64,000 bases of DNA from a bacterium HR40. GTDB lineage: Bacteria > Pseudomonadota > Alphaproteobacteria > Geminicoccales > Geminicoccaceae. The stretch lies in contig BEIQ01000002.1 in assembly GCA_002898275.1 (NCBI GenBank), forward strand, positions 496,001 through 560,000, read 5' to 3'. Under the pieces are notes generated by a model. The model saw only the letters and a list, made by a program, of their open reading frames with translations. It was not told the origin of the DNA and did no database searches. Each line of letters opens with the position of its first letter. Position 1 is the stretch's first letter. The translations under genes and the position numbers were made by a program. Shown here piece by piece: positions 17,499-25,897 of this stretch.

Positions 17499-18208
17499 GT
17501 CCGTCTTCCCTCCACCGCCACTTGGGGACCATCGAGGTAGGCGATCACCGTTTCGCCGGCGACGGTCCGCTGGCCGACACAGACCCGAGGAACGATCCCC
17601 TGCGGCAGATAGACGTCGCAGCGGCTGCCGAAGCGGATGAGGCCGATGCGGTCGCCCGGGTGCAAGACGGTGCCTTCCTCGGCGAAGCCGACGATCCGGC
17701 GCGCGATGAGCCCGGCGATCTGCACGAGTCCGATCCGCCTTCCGGCGTCGTCCTCGATGACATAACCTTGTCGTTCGTTGTCGTCGCTCGCCTTGTCGAG
17801 CGCGGCGTTGAAGAACCGGCCGGGACGATAGCTGCGGCGAACCACCCGCCCGGGAACGGGTGTGCGATTCACGTGCACATCGAAGACGCTCATGAACACC
17901 GAAATGCAGGGAAGCGGCTGGGCGCCGAGCCCGAGCTCGGCCGGCGGAACGCGAGCCGTCACGCTCACCACCCGCCCGTCCGCAGGGCTCACCACGGCAC
18001 CCGGCAGCAGCGGTGTGACCCGCGGAGGATCGCGGAAGAAATAGGCACACCAAAGGGTGAGGACGATTCCCGGTCCGAACAGCGGCCGCCACAGCAGGCC
18101 GAAGAGCAGAGACAGGCCGAAAAAGAGCAGGATGAACCGCCAGCCCTCGCGGTGCACGGGTACCCCGAGTCCCGAACCGGCGTTGGAGGCGTCGCTCCCT
18201 GACCTCAT
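17495..18208 (-). CDS. psd: Phosphatidylserine decarboxylase proenzyme
   Basis: Decarboxylates phosphatidylserine to phosphatidylethanolamine. The 237-residue protein is of the short type common in alphaproteobacteria, with an N-terminal membrane region (LLFFGLSLLFGLLW), PGAVVSPADGRVV, FMSVFDVHVNRTPV and the self-cleavage site IRFGSRCDVYLP, where the Gly-Ser bond yields the pyruvoyl group. It overlaps both neighbours by 4 bases (ATGA with the FkbM-type gene upstream, GTGA with pssA downstream), so all three are translationally coupled. Confidence 0.95.
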   Translation of the reverse strand: MRSGSDASNAGSGLGVPVHREGWRFILLFFGLSLLFGLLWRPLFGPGIVLTLWCAYFFRDPPRVTPLLPGAVVSPADGRVVSVTARVPPAELGLGAQPLPCISVFMSVFDVHVNRTPVPGRVVRRSYRPGRFFNAALDKASDDNERQGYVIEDDAGRRIGLVQIAGLIARRIVGFAEEGTVLHPGDRIGLIRFGSRCDVYLPQGIVPRVCVGQRTVAGETVIAYLDGPQVAVEGRRT

Positions 18209-18897
18209 GCGTCCCTTCCGGTCGGCGCGTGACGGAAGAGTACCATGTCCACCTGCAGCTGTCGCGCGAGCTTGCGCTCGTAATAGCCCGGGATCAGGAG
18301 ATGGAGGCAAAAACCTCGGGCTTCCAGTGCCGCCAGCAGGGGGCGGAACTCCGGCTCGCCCTCGTAGAGGGGCACGAGCGCGGCCTCGATCTGCACCCCC
18401 GTCCAGCGTTCGCCGAGCCCCGTGGCGCCTTCGAGCACGGCCGCGCTGGCTCCCTGGACGTCGATCTTGACGAACAGGCGCCGCCATCGTGGCTGCACCT
18501 CCGGCCGACGGTCGAGACGGTCCACCGCCACCTCGAGCCGGTCGACGATCCGCGAGCTCGGCGAGATGCGGCGCAGAAGGGGCGTCTGGGGCAAAAGAGA
18601 ACTCATGTCGTCTTCGGCACTGCGCTCGAGGACGGCGGTTCCTGGCGAGGCACCGAGCGCCACCGGCGGCGCCACGAACCATTGCGGATCCCGTGCCGCG
18701 GCAGCCACGAGCGCGGTTTGCAGATCGGGAAGCGGCTCGAAGGAAACGATGGGACCGCGATAGCCGTGCGCCCGCAATTTCCGGGCATATTGACCGCGAT
18801 TCGCGCCCACGTCGACCACCGCCTCGATGCCGAACGCCGCGAGAGCGTGGACGAGCTGATCGAACGGCTGCCGCGGTTTGGCCGACCGGCGGGCCAC
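18205..18897 (-). CDS. FkbM-family SAM-dependent methyltransferase
   Basis: A 230-residue methyltransferase of the FkbM type. The SAM-binding motif VVDVGANRGQYAR is near residue 27, then VSFEPLPD, and the acidic KIDVQGASAAVLEGA that is the FkbM hallmark. Members O-methylate sugars, polyketides or small hydroxyl groups. The GTG at 18897 has no strong ribosome site. The stop overlaps the psd start (ATGA), so the gene leads the phospholipid unit. This suggests a lipid or glycan substrate at the membrane, but no substrate can be read from the sequence. Confidence 0.82.
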   Translation of the reverse strand: MARRSAKPRQPFDQLVHALAAFGIEAVVDVGANRGQYARKLRAHGYRGPIVSFEPLPDLQTALVAAAARDPQWFVAPPVALGASPGTAVLERSAEDDMSSLLPQTPLLRRISPSSRIVDRLEVAVDRLDRRPEVQPRWRRLFVKIDVQGASAAVLEGATGLGERWTGVQIEAALVPLYEGEPEFRPLLAALEARGFCLHLLIPGYYERKLARQLQVDMVLFRHAPTGRDA

Positions 18898-18942
18898 GGT
18901 CAGCCCGTCCCGCCGGTCGGACCGAGAGGGCTCACGCCGCCC

Positions 18943-19338
18943 TCACGGGTTGGCGTGCAGCACCCAGTAGGCGACGAGCCCGGCTAGCGTCAGGGTGAGG
19001 GCTGCCGCTGCCGGTGCCATCAGGGCGTTGAGCGCGGCGTCCCGTCCGCGCAGACGGTCGCCCCAGGTCTCGAAGGTGTGCGCCGCCCAGTCGCGCAGGG
19101 GTTCGCGCACCGGCTCGCCACGTTCGCCCGAAAGCAACCAGAAGACGAACGGCACGGCGAGAAAACCGATGGCCGTGAAGGTGACGACCATGAGCATCAC
19201 CCCGGCATAGGTGTCGATGCCGAAGACGAGCCAGGCCATCACCACGAGCCACGCCACCACGCCCGCCATGAGGGCGTAGATCAAGGGGTGGAAATTGTCC
19301 TCCTGCCGGTCTCCATCGCGACGGACATGCTCCTCCAT
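18943..19338 (-). CDS. Small integral membrane protein of unknown function
   Basis: A 131-residue protein I do not recognise. A charged N-terminus (MEEHVRRDGDRQED) is followed by HPLIYALMAGVVAWLVVMAWL and YAGVMLMVVTFTAIGFLAVPF, a charged loop (GERGEPVREPLRDW) and a last hydrophobic stretch near residues 106-127, so three membrane segments. The ATG at 19338 has GGAG upstream. It lies 45 bases before the FkbM-type gene and 116 after phaC on the same strand and could belong to either unit. Confidence 0.65.
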   Translation of the reverse strand: MEEHVRRDGDRQEDNFHPLIYALMAGVVAWLVVMAWLVFGIDTYAGVMLMVVTFTAIGFLAVPFVFWLLSGERGEPVREPLRDWAAHTFETWGDRLRGRDAALNALMAPAAAALTLTLAGLVAYWVLHANP

Positions 19339-19454
19339 GGCCGTACTCCGACGGCCGTGCCACGGCAGCCATCGATGTGCCCGGATTCCGGGAGGGACGG
19401 AAGACGAGAGGGCGCGACAGCTGGTCGCGGATGTTCACGGGATGTTTCCCACCC

Positions 19455-21245
19455 TCAACTGGCGCGGATTCGCACATAGCTTCCGGGCGCCTCCTCGAGC
19501 GGCGTCAGCCCGCCCTTCGCCGGATCCCGTGCCGGGACCATGGGTCCCGCTTGGGCGGCGTTCCAGCTTGCCCAGTGGGGCCACCACGATCCCTCGTGGT
19601 GCTCGGCACCGGCAAGCCAAGCCTCCGGATCGCGAGGCAAATCCGGATTGGTCCAATAGCCATACTTGCTCGAGGTCGGCGGATTGACGATGCCGGCGAT
19701 ATGCCCAGAGCCGGCCAGCACGAAGGTCTTTTCCCCGCGGTAGAGCTGGGTCGCGGCGTAGGTGCTCTTCCAGGGTGCGATATGGTCTTCGCGCGTCGAT
19801 ACGATGTAGACGGGGATGCGAATGCGGCGCAGGTCGATGGGCACGCCGTCCAGTACGACGCCTCCCGGCTGGACGAGGCGGTTCTCGAGGTAGAATTTCC
19901 TCAAATAGAAACTGTGCATCGCATAGGGCATACGCGTGCTGTCCGAGTTCCAGTAGAGGAGGTCGAACGGAAAGGGATCCTTGCCCATCAGATAGTTGTT
20001 GACGACGAACGACCAGATCAGGTCATTGGCGCGCAGCATGTTGAAGGTGGTGGACATTTCCGACCCGTCGAGATAGCCACGCTGCGCCATGGTTTCTTCC
20101 AACGCTCGCAGCTGTTCCTCGTCGATGAACACGCCGAGTTCCCCCGGCTCCCGGAAGTCGACGAGGGTGGTGAAGAAGGTAGCGGCGCGGATGCGATCGT
20201 CACGCTTGGCGGCGTTGTGGGCGAGGGTGGCCGCCAGGAGCGTGCCACCGAGGCAGTAGCCAATGGCCGTGACCTCCCGCTCACCGGTCGACCGCTCGAT
20301 GGCATCGAGAGCGGCGAGCGGCCCCTCGCGCATGTAGTCCTCGAAGGTCTTTTCGGCGAGGCGTTCGTCGGGATTGACCCAGGACAAGACAAAGACAGTG
20401 AAGCCACGATCGACGACGTAGCGCACGAAGCTATTCTTCGGCTGCAGATCCAAGATATAGTACTTATTGATCCAAGGCGGCACGATGAGGAGCGGCCGCC
20501 GGTGCACCACGTCGGTGGTGGGGGAATATTGGATCAGCTGGGCGAGATCGGTCTGCCAGATCACTTTGCCCGGAGTCGTCGCGATGTTTCGGCCGATCTC
20601 GAACGCCGTCTCGTCGGTCATGCGGATGGCGAGCCGGCCTCGTCCGCGCTCCAGATCGTCCAGCATGTTCTTGAGCCCGCGCAGCAAGTTCTCGCCGCGG
20701 GTCTCCAGGGTGGCGCGCAACACTTCCGGATTGGTGGCGACGAAGTTGCTGGGCGCCAAGGCGTCGACGAACTGGCGGGTGTAGAAAGCCACCTTCTGCC
20801 GCGTCTTTTCGTCGAGCCCGTCGCTGTTGCCGACGAGGTCGAGGAGATAGCGCGCGCTCAAGAGATAGGACTGCTTGATGAAATCGAAGACGGGATGATC
20901 GTTCCAGGCGGGATCGCGAAACCTTCGGTCGCCGGGTTCGGGGACGACCAAGGGCTCGACCTCCTGGCCGAATGCCCGCAAAGAGGCGCTGTGCCAGAGC
21001 CTGAGCCAGTCCTGCCAGAACTGGATCTGGCTGTGCAGAAGCCGCAGCGGATCGCGCGCCAGGCTCGCGGTGAACTCGAAAAAGGCGCTGCCCAGGCCGA
21101 GCGGATCGGGGTGGCTCGCGGCGGGCTGGGCGGTGAGCTGCCGACGGAGGAAGTCCTCGACCAGCCGCTGACTGCGCCCGGCAATGGCGGCGAGGATGGC
21201 CGCAAGCTCCTCCTGCTCGACGCGCGCCTTCGCCTGTTCGTTCAT
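19455..21245 (-). CDS. phaC: Class I poly(3-hydroxyalkanoate) synthase
   Basis: Polymerises 3-hydroxyacyl-CoA into storage polyester at the granule surface. The 596-residue protein has the PhaC N-terminal domain (FWQDWLRLW, then DPAWNDHPVFDFIKQSYLL) and the alpha/beta-hydrolase domain with PPWINKYYILDLQP, the catalytic Cys in GYCLGGTLLAA, the Asp in STREDHIAPW and the His in GSGHIAGIVNPP. The ATG at 21245 has a GTGGAG ribosome site. No phaA, phaB or phasin gene lies beside it. The only possible monomer supplier here is the MaoC-type hydratase at 33.0 kb. Confidence 0.96.
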   Translation of the reverse strand: MNEQAKARVEQEELAAILAAIAGRSQRLVEDFLRRQLTAQPAASHPDPLGLGSAFFEFTASLARDPLRLLHSQIQFWQDWLRLWHSASLRAFGQEVEPLVVPEPGDRRFRDPAWNDHPVFDFIKQSYLLSARYLLDLVGNSDGLDEKTRQKVAFYTRQFVDALAPSNFVATNPEVLRATLETRGENLLRGLKNMLDDLERGRGRLAIRMTDETAFEIGRNIATTPGKVIWQTDLAQLIQYSPTTDVVHRRPLLIVPPWINKYYILDLQPKNSFVRYVVDRGFTVFVLSWVNPDERLAEKTFEDYMREGPLAALDAIERSTGEREVTAIGYCLGGTLLAATLAHNAAKRDDRIRAATFFTTLVDFREPGELGVFIDEEQLRALEETMAQRGYLDGSEMSTTFNMLRANDLIWSFVVNNYLMGKDPFPFDLLYWNSDSTRMPYAMHSFYLRKFYLENRLVQPGGVVLDGVPIDLRRIRIPVYIVSTREDHIAPWKSTYAATQLYRGEKTFVLAGSGHIAGIVNPPTSSKYGYWTNPDLPRDPEAWLAGAEHHEGSWWPHWASWNAAQAGPMVPARDPAKGGLTPLEEAPGSYVRIRAS

Positions 21246-21386
21246 GATCTCCACTCCGTCCGCCCGGCAGCGATCGCCGCTTTCTCCGTAACTCGTCCCG
21301 CCCGCTCTTCCCGTCGGTGCGCGGAGCAGCTAAACCTGCGCTACCCGGCTGCCTATCGCCGGGCCCCTCGACGGACATCTGCCCGC

Positions 21387-22313
21387 ATGAGGAGCGACAC
21401 GCAACCCCGCCGCGCCCCGCGCCTCCGGCGCACCGTGCCGGCCCTGTGGCTCGCCTTGCTCTGCGCTTGCGCTCCCGAGCCGCCACCGCCGAGCGGTGCG
21501 GCAGCGGCAGCCGCTCGTGCCGGCATGGCCGAGCCTTTTCCCGCCCTCGCCGCGGTTCCGGCCCGTCCGCGTCTCGGCTATTCGGTCGAGCAGCGGCGTC
21601 GCATCGTCGAGGGTTTGATCGCCGATCGCGAGGAAGCGCGCCACGCCGGCGGGACACTGCGCCACACCCTTTTGGGCGAGCCCGTCCCGCCGTCGTCGCC
21701 ACCGCCGGCGGTCGCGGAAAAGATGGTGGACAAGCCGCCTCCGGTCGAGGTGGAAGCCGCGGCGACCGGCGAGCATGCGCGAGCGGAGACCGACGGAAGC
21801 GGCCTCGACGATTTCCTCGACTGGCTTTGGGGGGGCGACCGCGGAGCCGGCCCGCGAGTGGCCGATCCCAGGGGATCTGCGCCCGAAGCTGCGCCGGAGC
21901 CGGCGGCGGCGCCCGAGGCGGCCCATGGCATACGGCTGTTCGGCGAGGCGACGGAACCCCTTCCGCCTTTCCCGCCGTCGCCCCCCGCTGCCCTCGAGCT
22001 CACTTTCGCCGACGACATCCTTTCGCCGGAAGCGGAGGCGCGGCTGCGAAGCTTCGCTGCCCGTGTCGCCGACGCCAGGCTGCGCGTCGTCGCCGAAGGC
22101 GGCACGCCCGCGTCGAGCCTCGAGCGTGCCCGGCAGGTCGCGCGTCTGCTCGTCGAGGCTGGAGTGCCGGCCTCGAAGATCGAGCTGCGACAGGCTGGGC
22201 CCGGTGCCCGCGTGCGGGTGGAAGCTCTCGGATCGGCGACCATTTCCCATGCCATCGGCACGCCTGCCGCGAGCCCAGGGACTTCGCTCAGCAACGGAAG
22301 CAAGGTTCCATGA
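21387..22313 (+). CDS. Lipoprotein with C-terminal OmpA/MotB-like domain
   Basis: A 308-residue secreted protein. The N-terminus (RRTVPALWLALLCACAPEP) is a signal peptide with a lipobox-like LLCAC, so it is probably lipid-anchored. A Pro/Ala-rich spacer runs to about residue 200. From about 205 the pattern LTFADDILSPEAEARLRSFAA, then SLERARQVARLLVEAGVPASKIEL, matches the OmpA-like peptidoglycan-binding domain, though it is short and the usual Asp/Arg pair is not clear. The stop overlaps the aminotransferase start (ATGA), an unexpected coupling for an envelope protein. The gene diverges from phaC. Confidence 0.72.
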   Translation: MRSDTQPRRAPRLRRTVPALWLALLCACAPEPPPPSGAAAAAARAGMAEPFPALAAVPARPRLGYSVEQRRRIVEGLIADREEARHAGGTLRHTLLGEPVPPSSPPPAVAEKMVDKPPPVEVEAAATGEHARAETDGSGLDDFLDWLWGGDRGAGPRVADPRGSAPEAAPEPAAAPEAAHGIRLFGEATEPLPPFPPSPPAALELTFADDILSPEAEARLRSFAARVADARLRVVAEGGTPASSLERARQVARLLVEAGVPASKIELRQAGPGARVRVEALGSATISHAIGTPAASPGTSLSNGSKVP

Positions 22314-23551
22314 CGACGCACGAGTTCCACCGCATCCGCCGCCTGCCACCCTACGTCTTCGCGGAAGTGAACGCGATGAAGGCGCGCGCGCGGGCAGCCG
22401 GGCGCGACATCATCGATCTCGGCATGGGCAATCCCGACGCTCCCACGCCACCGCACATCGTCGACAAGCTCGTCGAGACGGTGCGCAACCCGCGCACCCA
22501 TCGCTATTCCACCTCGCGCGGCATTCCGGGGCTGCGACGAGCGCTCGCCGCCTACTACGCCCGCCGCTTCGGCGTGAAGCTCGATCCCGAGACCCAAGTC
22601 TGCGTCACCCTCGGCTCCAAGGAAGGCCTCGCCAATCTCGCCCAGGCCATCACCGCCCCGGGCGATACCATTCTCGTGCCCAATCCGAGCTATCCGATCC
22701 ACGCTTTCGGTTTCATCATCGCCGGCGCAGCGATCCGCCACGTTCCCCTCGCGCCCGGCATCGATCTCATGCGCGAGCTCGCTCACGCCGCGGAACATTC
22801 GGTCCCGCCGCCCACGGCCATGATCCTGAACTTCCCCTCCAACCCCACGGCGCTCACCGTCGACCGCGTCTTCTATCGCGAGGCCGTAGCCTTCGCCCGT
22901 CGGCGCGGGATGTTCATTCTCTCCGACATCGCCTATGCCGAGATCTATTTCGAGGGCGACCCGCCGCCCTCCATTCTCGAGATCGACGGGGCCTTCGAGG
23001 TCGCCGTCGAGTTCTCGAGTCTCTCCAAGACCTACAACATGCCCGGCTGGCGCGTCGGTTTCGCTGCCGGCAACGAACGGCTCGTGGCGGCCCTCGCGCG
23101 CATCAAGTCCTATCTCGACTATGGCGCCTTTACCCCCATTCAGGTGGCGGCCACCGCCGCCCTCAACGGTCCGCAGGACTGTGTGGAGGAGGCGCGCCAA
23201 CGCTATCGCGAGCGCCGCGACGTGCTCGTCGAGGGCTTGAACCGCGCCGGCTGGCCGGTGCCGAAGCCGCCCGCGACCATGTTCGTGTGGGCGCCGTTGC
23301 CGGAGAAATTCCGCCCCATGGGCTCCCTCGCCTTCGCCAAGCTCTTGCTCGAAGAGGCGGAAGTGGCGGTTTCGCCGGGGATTGGCTTCGGCGAGTACGG
23401 CGAGGGTTATGTGCGCATGGCGCTCGTCGAGAACCGCCACCGGCTGCGGCAGGCGGTGCGCAACATCCGCCAGTTCCTGCAGCGCCACGGCATCGTTCCG
23501 GCCGCTGCGGAGCGGGCGCGGGAGGAGCGGCTCGAGGTGCCGGCCCTATGA
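22310..23551 (+). CDS. alaC: Class I aminotransferase, AlaC / LL-DAP aminotransferase-like
   Basis: PLP enzyme of 413 residues, probably a glutamate-pyruvate aminotransferase. It shows IIDLGMGNPD, YSTSRGIPGLRRA, the substrate/PLP region NFPSNPTA, SDIAYAEIYFEG and the Schiff-base Lys in SSLSKTYNMPGWRVGF. Related genes are often named LL-diaminopimelate aminotransferase, but in alphaproteobacteria the AlaC-type activity is more likely. It overlaps the gene before and hom after by 4 bases each (ATGA). The aminotransferase-hom-glpX-recJ order is conserved in the class. Confidence 0.9.
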   Translation: MTTHEFHRIRRLPPYVFAEVNAMKARARAAGRDIIDLGMGNPDAPTPPHIVDKLVETVRNPRTHRYSTSRGIPGLRRALAAYYARRFGVKLDPETQVCVTLGSKEGLANLAQAITAPGDTILVPNPSYPIHAFGFIIAGAAIRHVPLAPGIDLMRELAHAAEHSVPPPTAMILNFPSNPTALTVDRVFYREAVAFARRRGMFILSDIAYAEIYFEGDPPPSILEIDGAFEVAVEFSSLSKTYNMPGWRVGFAAGNERLVAALARIKSYLDYGAFTPIQVAATAALNGPQDCVEEARQRYRERRDVLVEGLNRAGWPVPKPPATMFVWAPLPEKFRPMGSLAFAKLLLEEAEVAVSPGIGFGEYGEGYVRMALVENRHRLRQAVRNIRQFLQRHGIVPAAAERAREERLEVPAL

Positions 23552-24840
23552 GTCGATCGTTGCGGATCGCGGTGGCCGGCCTGGGGACGGTCGGGGGCGG
23601 CACGGTCGAACTCTTGCGCGCGAACCGCGAGCTTCTCGCCGCGCGCGCCGGCCGGCCCCTCGAGCTGGTGGCGGTGGCGGTGCGCGATACCGCCCGGAAC
23701 CGCGGCCTCGATCTCTCGGGGGTGCGGGTCGAAAGCGACGCGCTGGGGTTGGCCACCGCACCCGATGTCGACGTGGTGTGCGAGCTGATCGGCGGCTCTG
23801 ACGGGGTAGCCCTCGAGCTTGCGCGCCGTGCCCTCGCCTCGGGCAAACATCTGGTCACTGCCAACAAGGCCATGCTCGCCCACCACGGTGTGGAACTCGC
23901 CCGTCTCGCCGAAAGCCGAGGTGCGGCCCTGGGCTTCGAGGCGGCAGTCGCCGGAGGAATCCCCATCGTGGCGGCGTTGCGCGAGGGTCTCGCCGCCAAC
24001 CGCATCCGGCGCGTCTATGGCATTCTCAACGGCACCTGCAACTACATCCTGACCCAGATGCGGGCCACGGGGCGGGACTTCGCCGAGGTGCTGAGGGAAG
24101 CCCAAGCCCTCGGCTATGCCGAGGCGGATCCGGCGCTCGACGTCGACGGCATCGATGCGGCGCACAAACTCGCCCTCCTCGCTTCCCTCGCCTTTGGCGG
24201 AGTGCCGCGCTTCGATGCCGTCCACGTCGAGGGGATCCGCCACGTGGCACCGATCGACATCGCCTTCGCCGAAGAGCTGGGCTACCGGATCAAGCTGCTG
24301 GCCGTCGCCCGCCTCACCCCGGTCGGGCTCGAGCAGCGGGTCCATCCCACCATGGTGCCGGCGAACGCGCCGATCGCCGCGGTCGAGGGGGTTTTCAACG
24401 GTATCGTGGCCGAGGGCGACGCCGTCGGCACCGCCGTCTTCGAGGGACGCGGCGCCGGCCGCGGCCCGACCTCCTCGGCCGTGGTCGCCGATCTCCTCGA
24501 TATCGCCCGCGGCAAGCGGTTGCCCGCCTTCGGGGTACCGGCGGAGCAGCTGGTGGAACATCCTCTGGCGCCCATGGCGGCCCACCAAGGGCGCTATTAC
24601 ATCCGCCTGCTCGTGGTCGACCGTCCGGGAGTGCTCGCGGAGATCGCTTCGGTGCTGCGCGATCAGGGAATCTCCATCGAGTCGCTGATCCAGCGCGCCC
24701 GCGATCCGGGCCGCGGGGTGCCGATCGTGCTCACCAGTCACGAAACCACCGAAGCGGCGATGAGCGCGGCGCTCGGCGCCATCCGCAATCTGCCGTCGGT
24801 GCTGGAACCGCCACGCATGATCCGGATCGAGGAACTCTGA
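23548..24840 (+). CDS. hom: Homoserine dehydrogenase
   Basis: Reduces aspartate semialdehyde to homoserine for threonine, methionine and isoleucine synthesis. The 430-residue protein has the NAD(P) fold GLGTVGGGTVELL, the TANKAMLAHHG block, the catalytic region YGILNGTCNYIL, then EADPALDVDGIDAAHKLALL with the conserved Asp and Lys, and a C-terminal ACT domain (YYIRLLVVDRPGVLAEIASVL), which in this family allows feedback by threonine. It is translationally coupled to the aminotransferase. Confidence 0.97.
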   Translation: MSRSLRIAVAGLGTVGGGTVELLRANRELLAARAGRPLELVAVAVRDTARNRGLDLSGVRVESDALGLATAPDVDVVCELIGGSDGVALELARRALASGKHLVTANKAMLAHHGVELARLAESRGAALGFEAAVAGGIPIVAALREGLAANRIRRVYGILNGTCNYILTQMRATGRDFAEVLREAQALGYAEADPALDVDGIDAAHKLALLASLAFGGVPRFDAVHVEGIRHVAPIDIAFAEELGYRIKLLAVARLTPVGLEQRVHPTMVPANAPIAAVEGVFNGIVAEGDAVGTAVFEGRGAGRGPTSSAVVADLLDIARGKRLPAFGVPAEQLVEHPLAPMAAHQGRYYIRLLVVDRPGVLAEIASVLRDQGISIESLIQRARDPGRGVPIVLTSHETTEAAMSAALGAIRNLPSVLEPPRMIRIEEL

Positions 24841-24900
24841 AGTCGGCCGTTCGCGCCGCCAGGGCGCGCCGCCGACTGGCAAGCCAGGGGAGAGGTCGCG

Positions 24901-25893
24901 ATGGAGCCGAAACCCTATTCTGACCGCAATCTGGCACTCGACCTGGTGCGGGTGACGGAAGCCGCTGCCCTCGCCAGTAGTCGACTCATGGGACGCGGCG
25001 ACGAGCGGGCCGCCGATCAGGCGGCGGTCGACGCCATGCGCAGCGCCCTCAATCTCCTCGACATCGACGGCACGGTGGTGATCGGCGAGGGGGAGCGCGA
25101 CGAGGCGCCGATGCTCTACATCGGCGAGCGAGTCGGCAATGGCAATGGTCCCGCCCTCGACATCGCCCTCGATCCGCTCGAGGGCACGACCATCACCGCC
25201 AAAGGCGGTCCCAACGCCATCTCCTGCATCGCCATGGCGCCGCGCGGCGGTTTCCTTGCCGCGCCCGACGTCTACATGGAGAAGATCGCCGTCGGTGGCA
25301 ACCTGCCACCCGGTGTGGTGCGCCTCGACGACCCGGTCGCCCGCAATCTCGCCCGCCTCGCCGAGGCCAAGGGGGTGGCGGTCGAGGACCTCGTGGTGTT
25401 GATCCTGGATCGGCCGCGGCACGAGAAGCTCATCCGCGACGTGCGCGAGGCAGGAGCCCGCATTCGCCTCATCACCGACGGCGATGTGGCCGGGGTGATC
25501 GCCACCGCTCGACCGGAAACCGGAATCGACATCTACATGGGTATCGGCGGCGCGCCCGAAGGGGTGCTGGCGGCGGCGGCTCTTCGCTGCATCGGCGGCC
25601 AGTTTCAGGGGCGGCTCGTGTTCCGCAACGAAGAGGAGCGCGCCCGTGCCCGTCGCATGGGCATCGAGGACTTGGATCGCGTGTACGACCTCGAGGAGCT
25701 CGCGTCGGGCGACGTGATGTTCGCCGCTACCGGCGTCACCGATGGCACCATGCTGCGGGGCGTGCGACGGATCGGCAACAAGATCTGCACCCAGTCGATC
25801 GTCATGCGCTCCAAGACCGGGACGGTACGGATCATCGAGACCGAACACAATCTGCCGAGGAAGAGCGCGGTGGTCCCCCATTTCCGTCCTTGA
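24901..25893 (+). CDS. glpX: Class II fructose-1,6-bisphosphatase
   Basis: Dephosphorylates fructose 1,6-bisphosphate in gluconeogenesis (or the Calvin cycle; sedoheptulose bisphosphate is another possible substrate). The 330-residue protein has the GlpX metal and substrate motifs GEGERDEAPMLYIGE, DPLEGTTITAKGGPNAI, ITDGDVAGVI and GIGGAPEGVLAAAAL. The ATG at 24901 has GGGGAGAGG upstream. It follows hom by 60 bases and precedes recJ by 4. Confidence 0.96.
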   Translation: MEPKPYSDRNLALDLVRVTEAAALASSRLMGRGDERAADQAAVDAMRSALNLLDIDGTVVIGEGERDEAPMLYIGERVGNGNGPALDIALDPLEGTTITAKGGPNAISCIAMAPRGGFLAAPDVYMEKIAVGGNLPPGVVRLDDPVARNLARLAEAKGVAVEDLVVLILDRPRHEKLIRDVREAGARIRLITDGDVAGVIATARPETGIDIYMGIGGAPEGVLAAAALRCIGGQFQGRLVFRNEEERARARRMGIEDLDRVYDLEELASGDVMFAATGVTDGTMLRGVRRIGNKICTQSIVMRSKTGTVRIIETEHNLPRKSAVVPHFRP

Positions 25894-25897
25894 CGCG

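Noticed and set aside
21775-24840. A long plus-strand frame that extends hom upstream through the aminotransferase gene
   Set aside because: The part before 23548 is an out-of-frame reading of the aminotransferase with Arg/Pro-rich sequence; hom starts at the ATG overlapping the aminotransferase stop.
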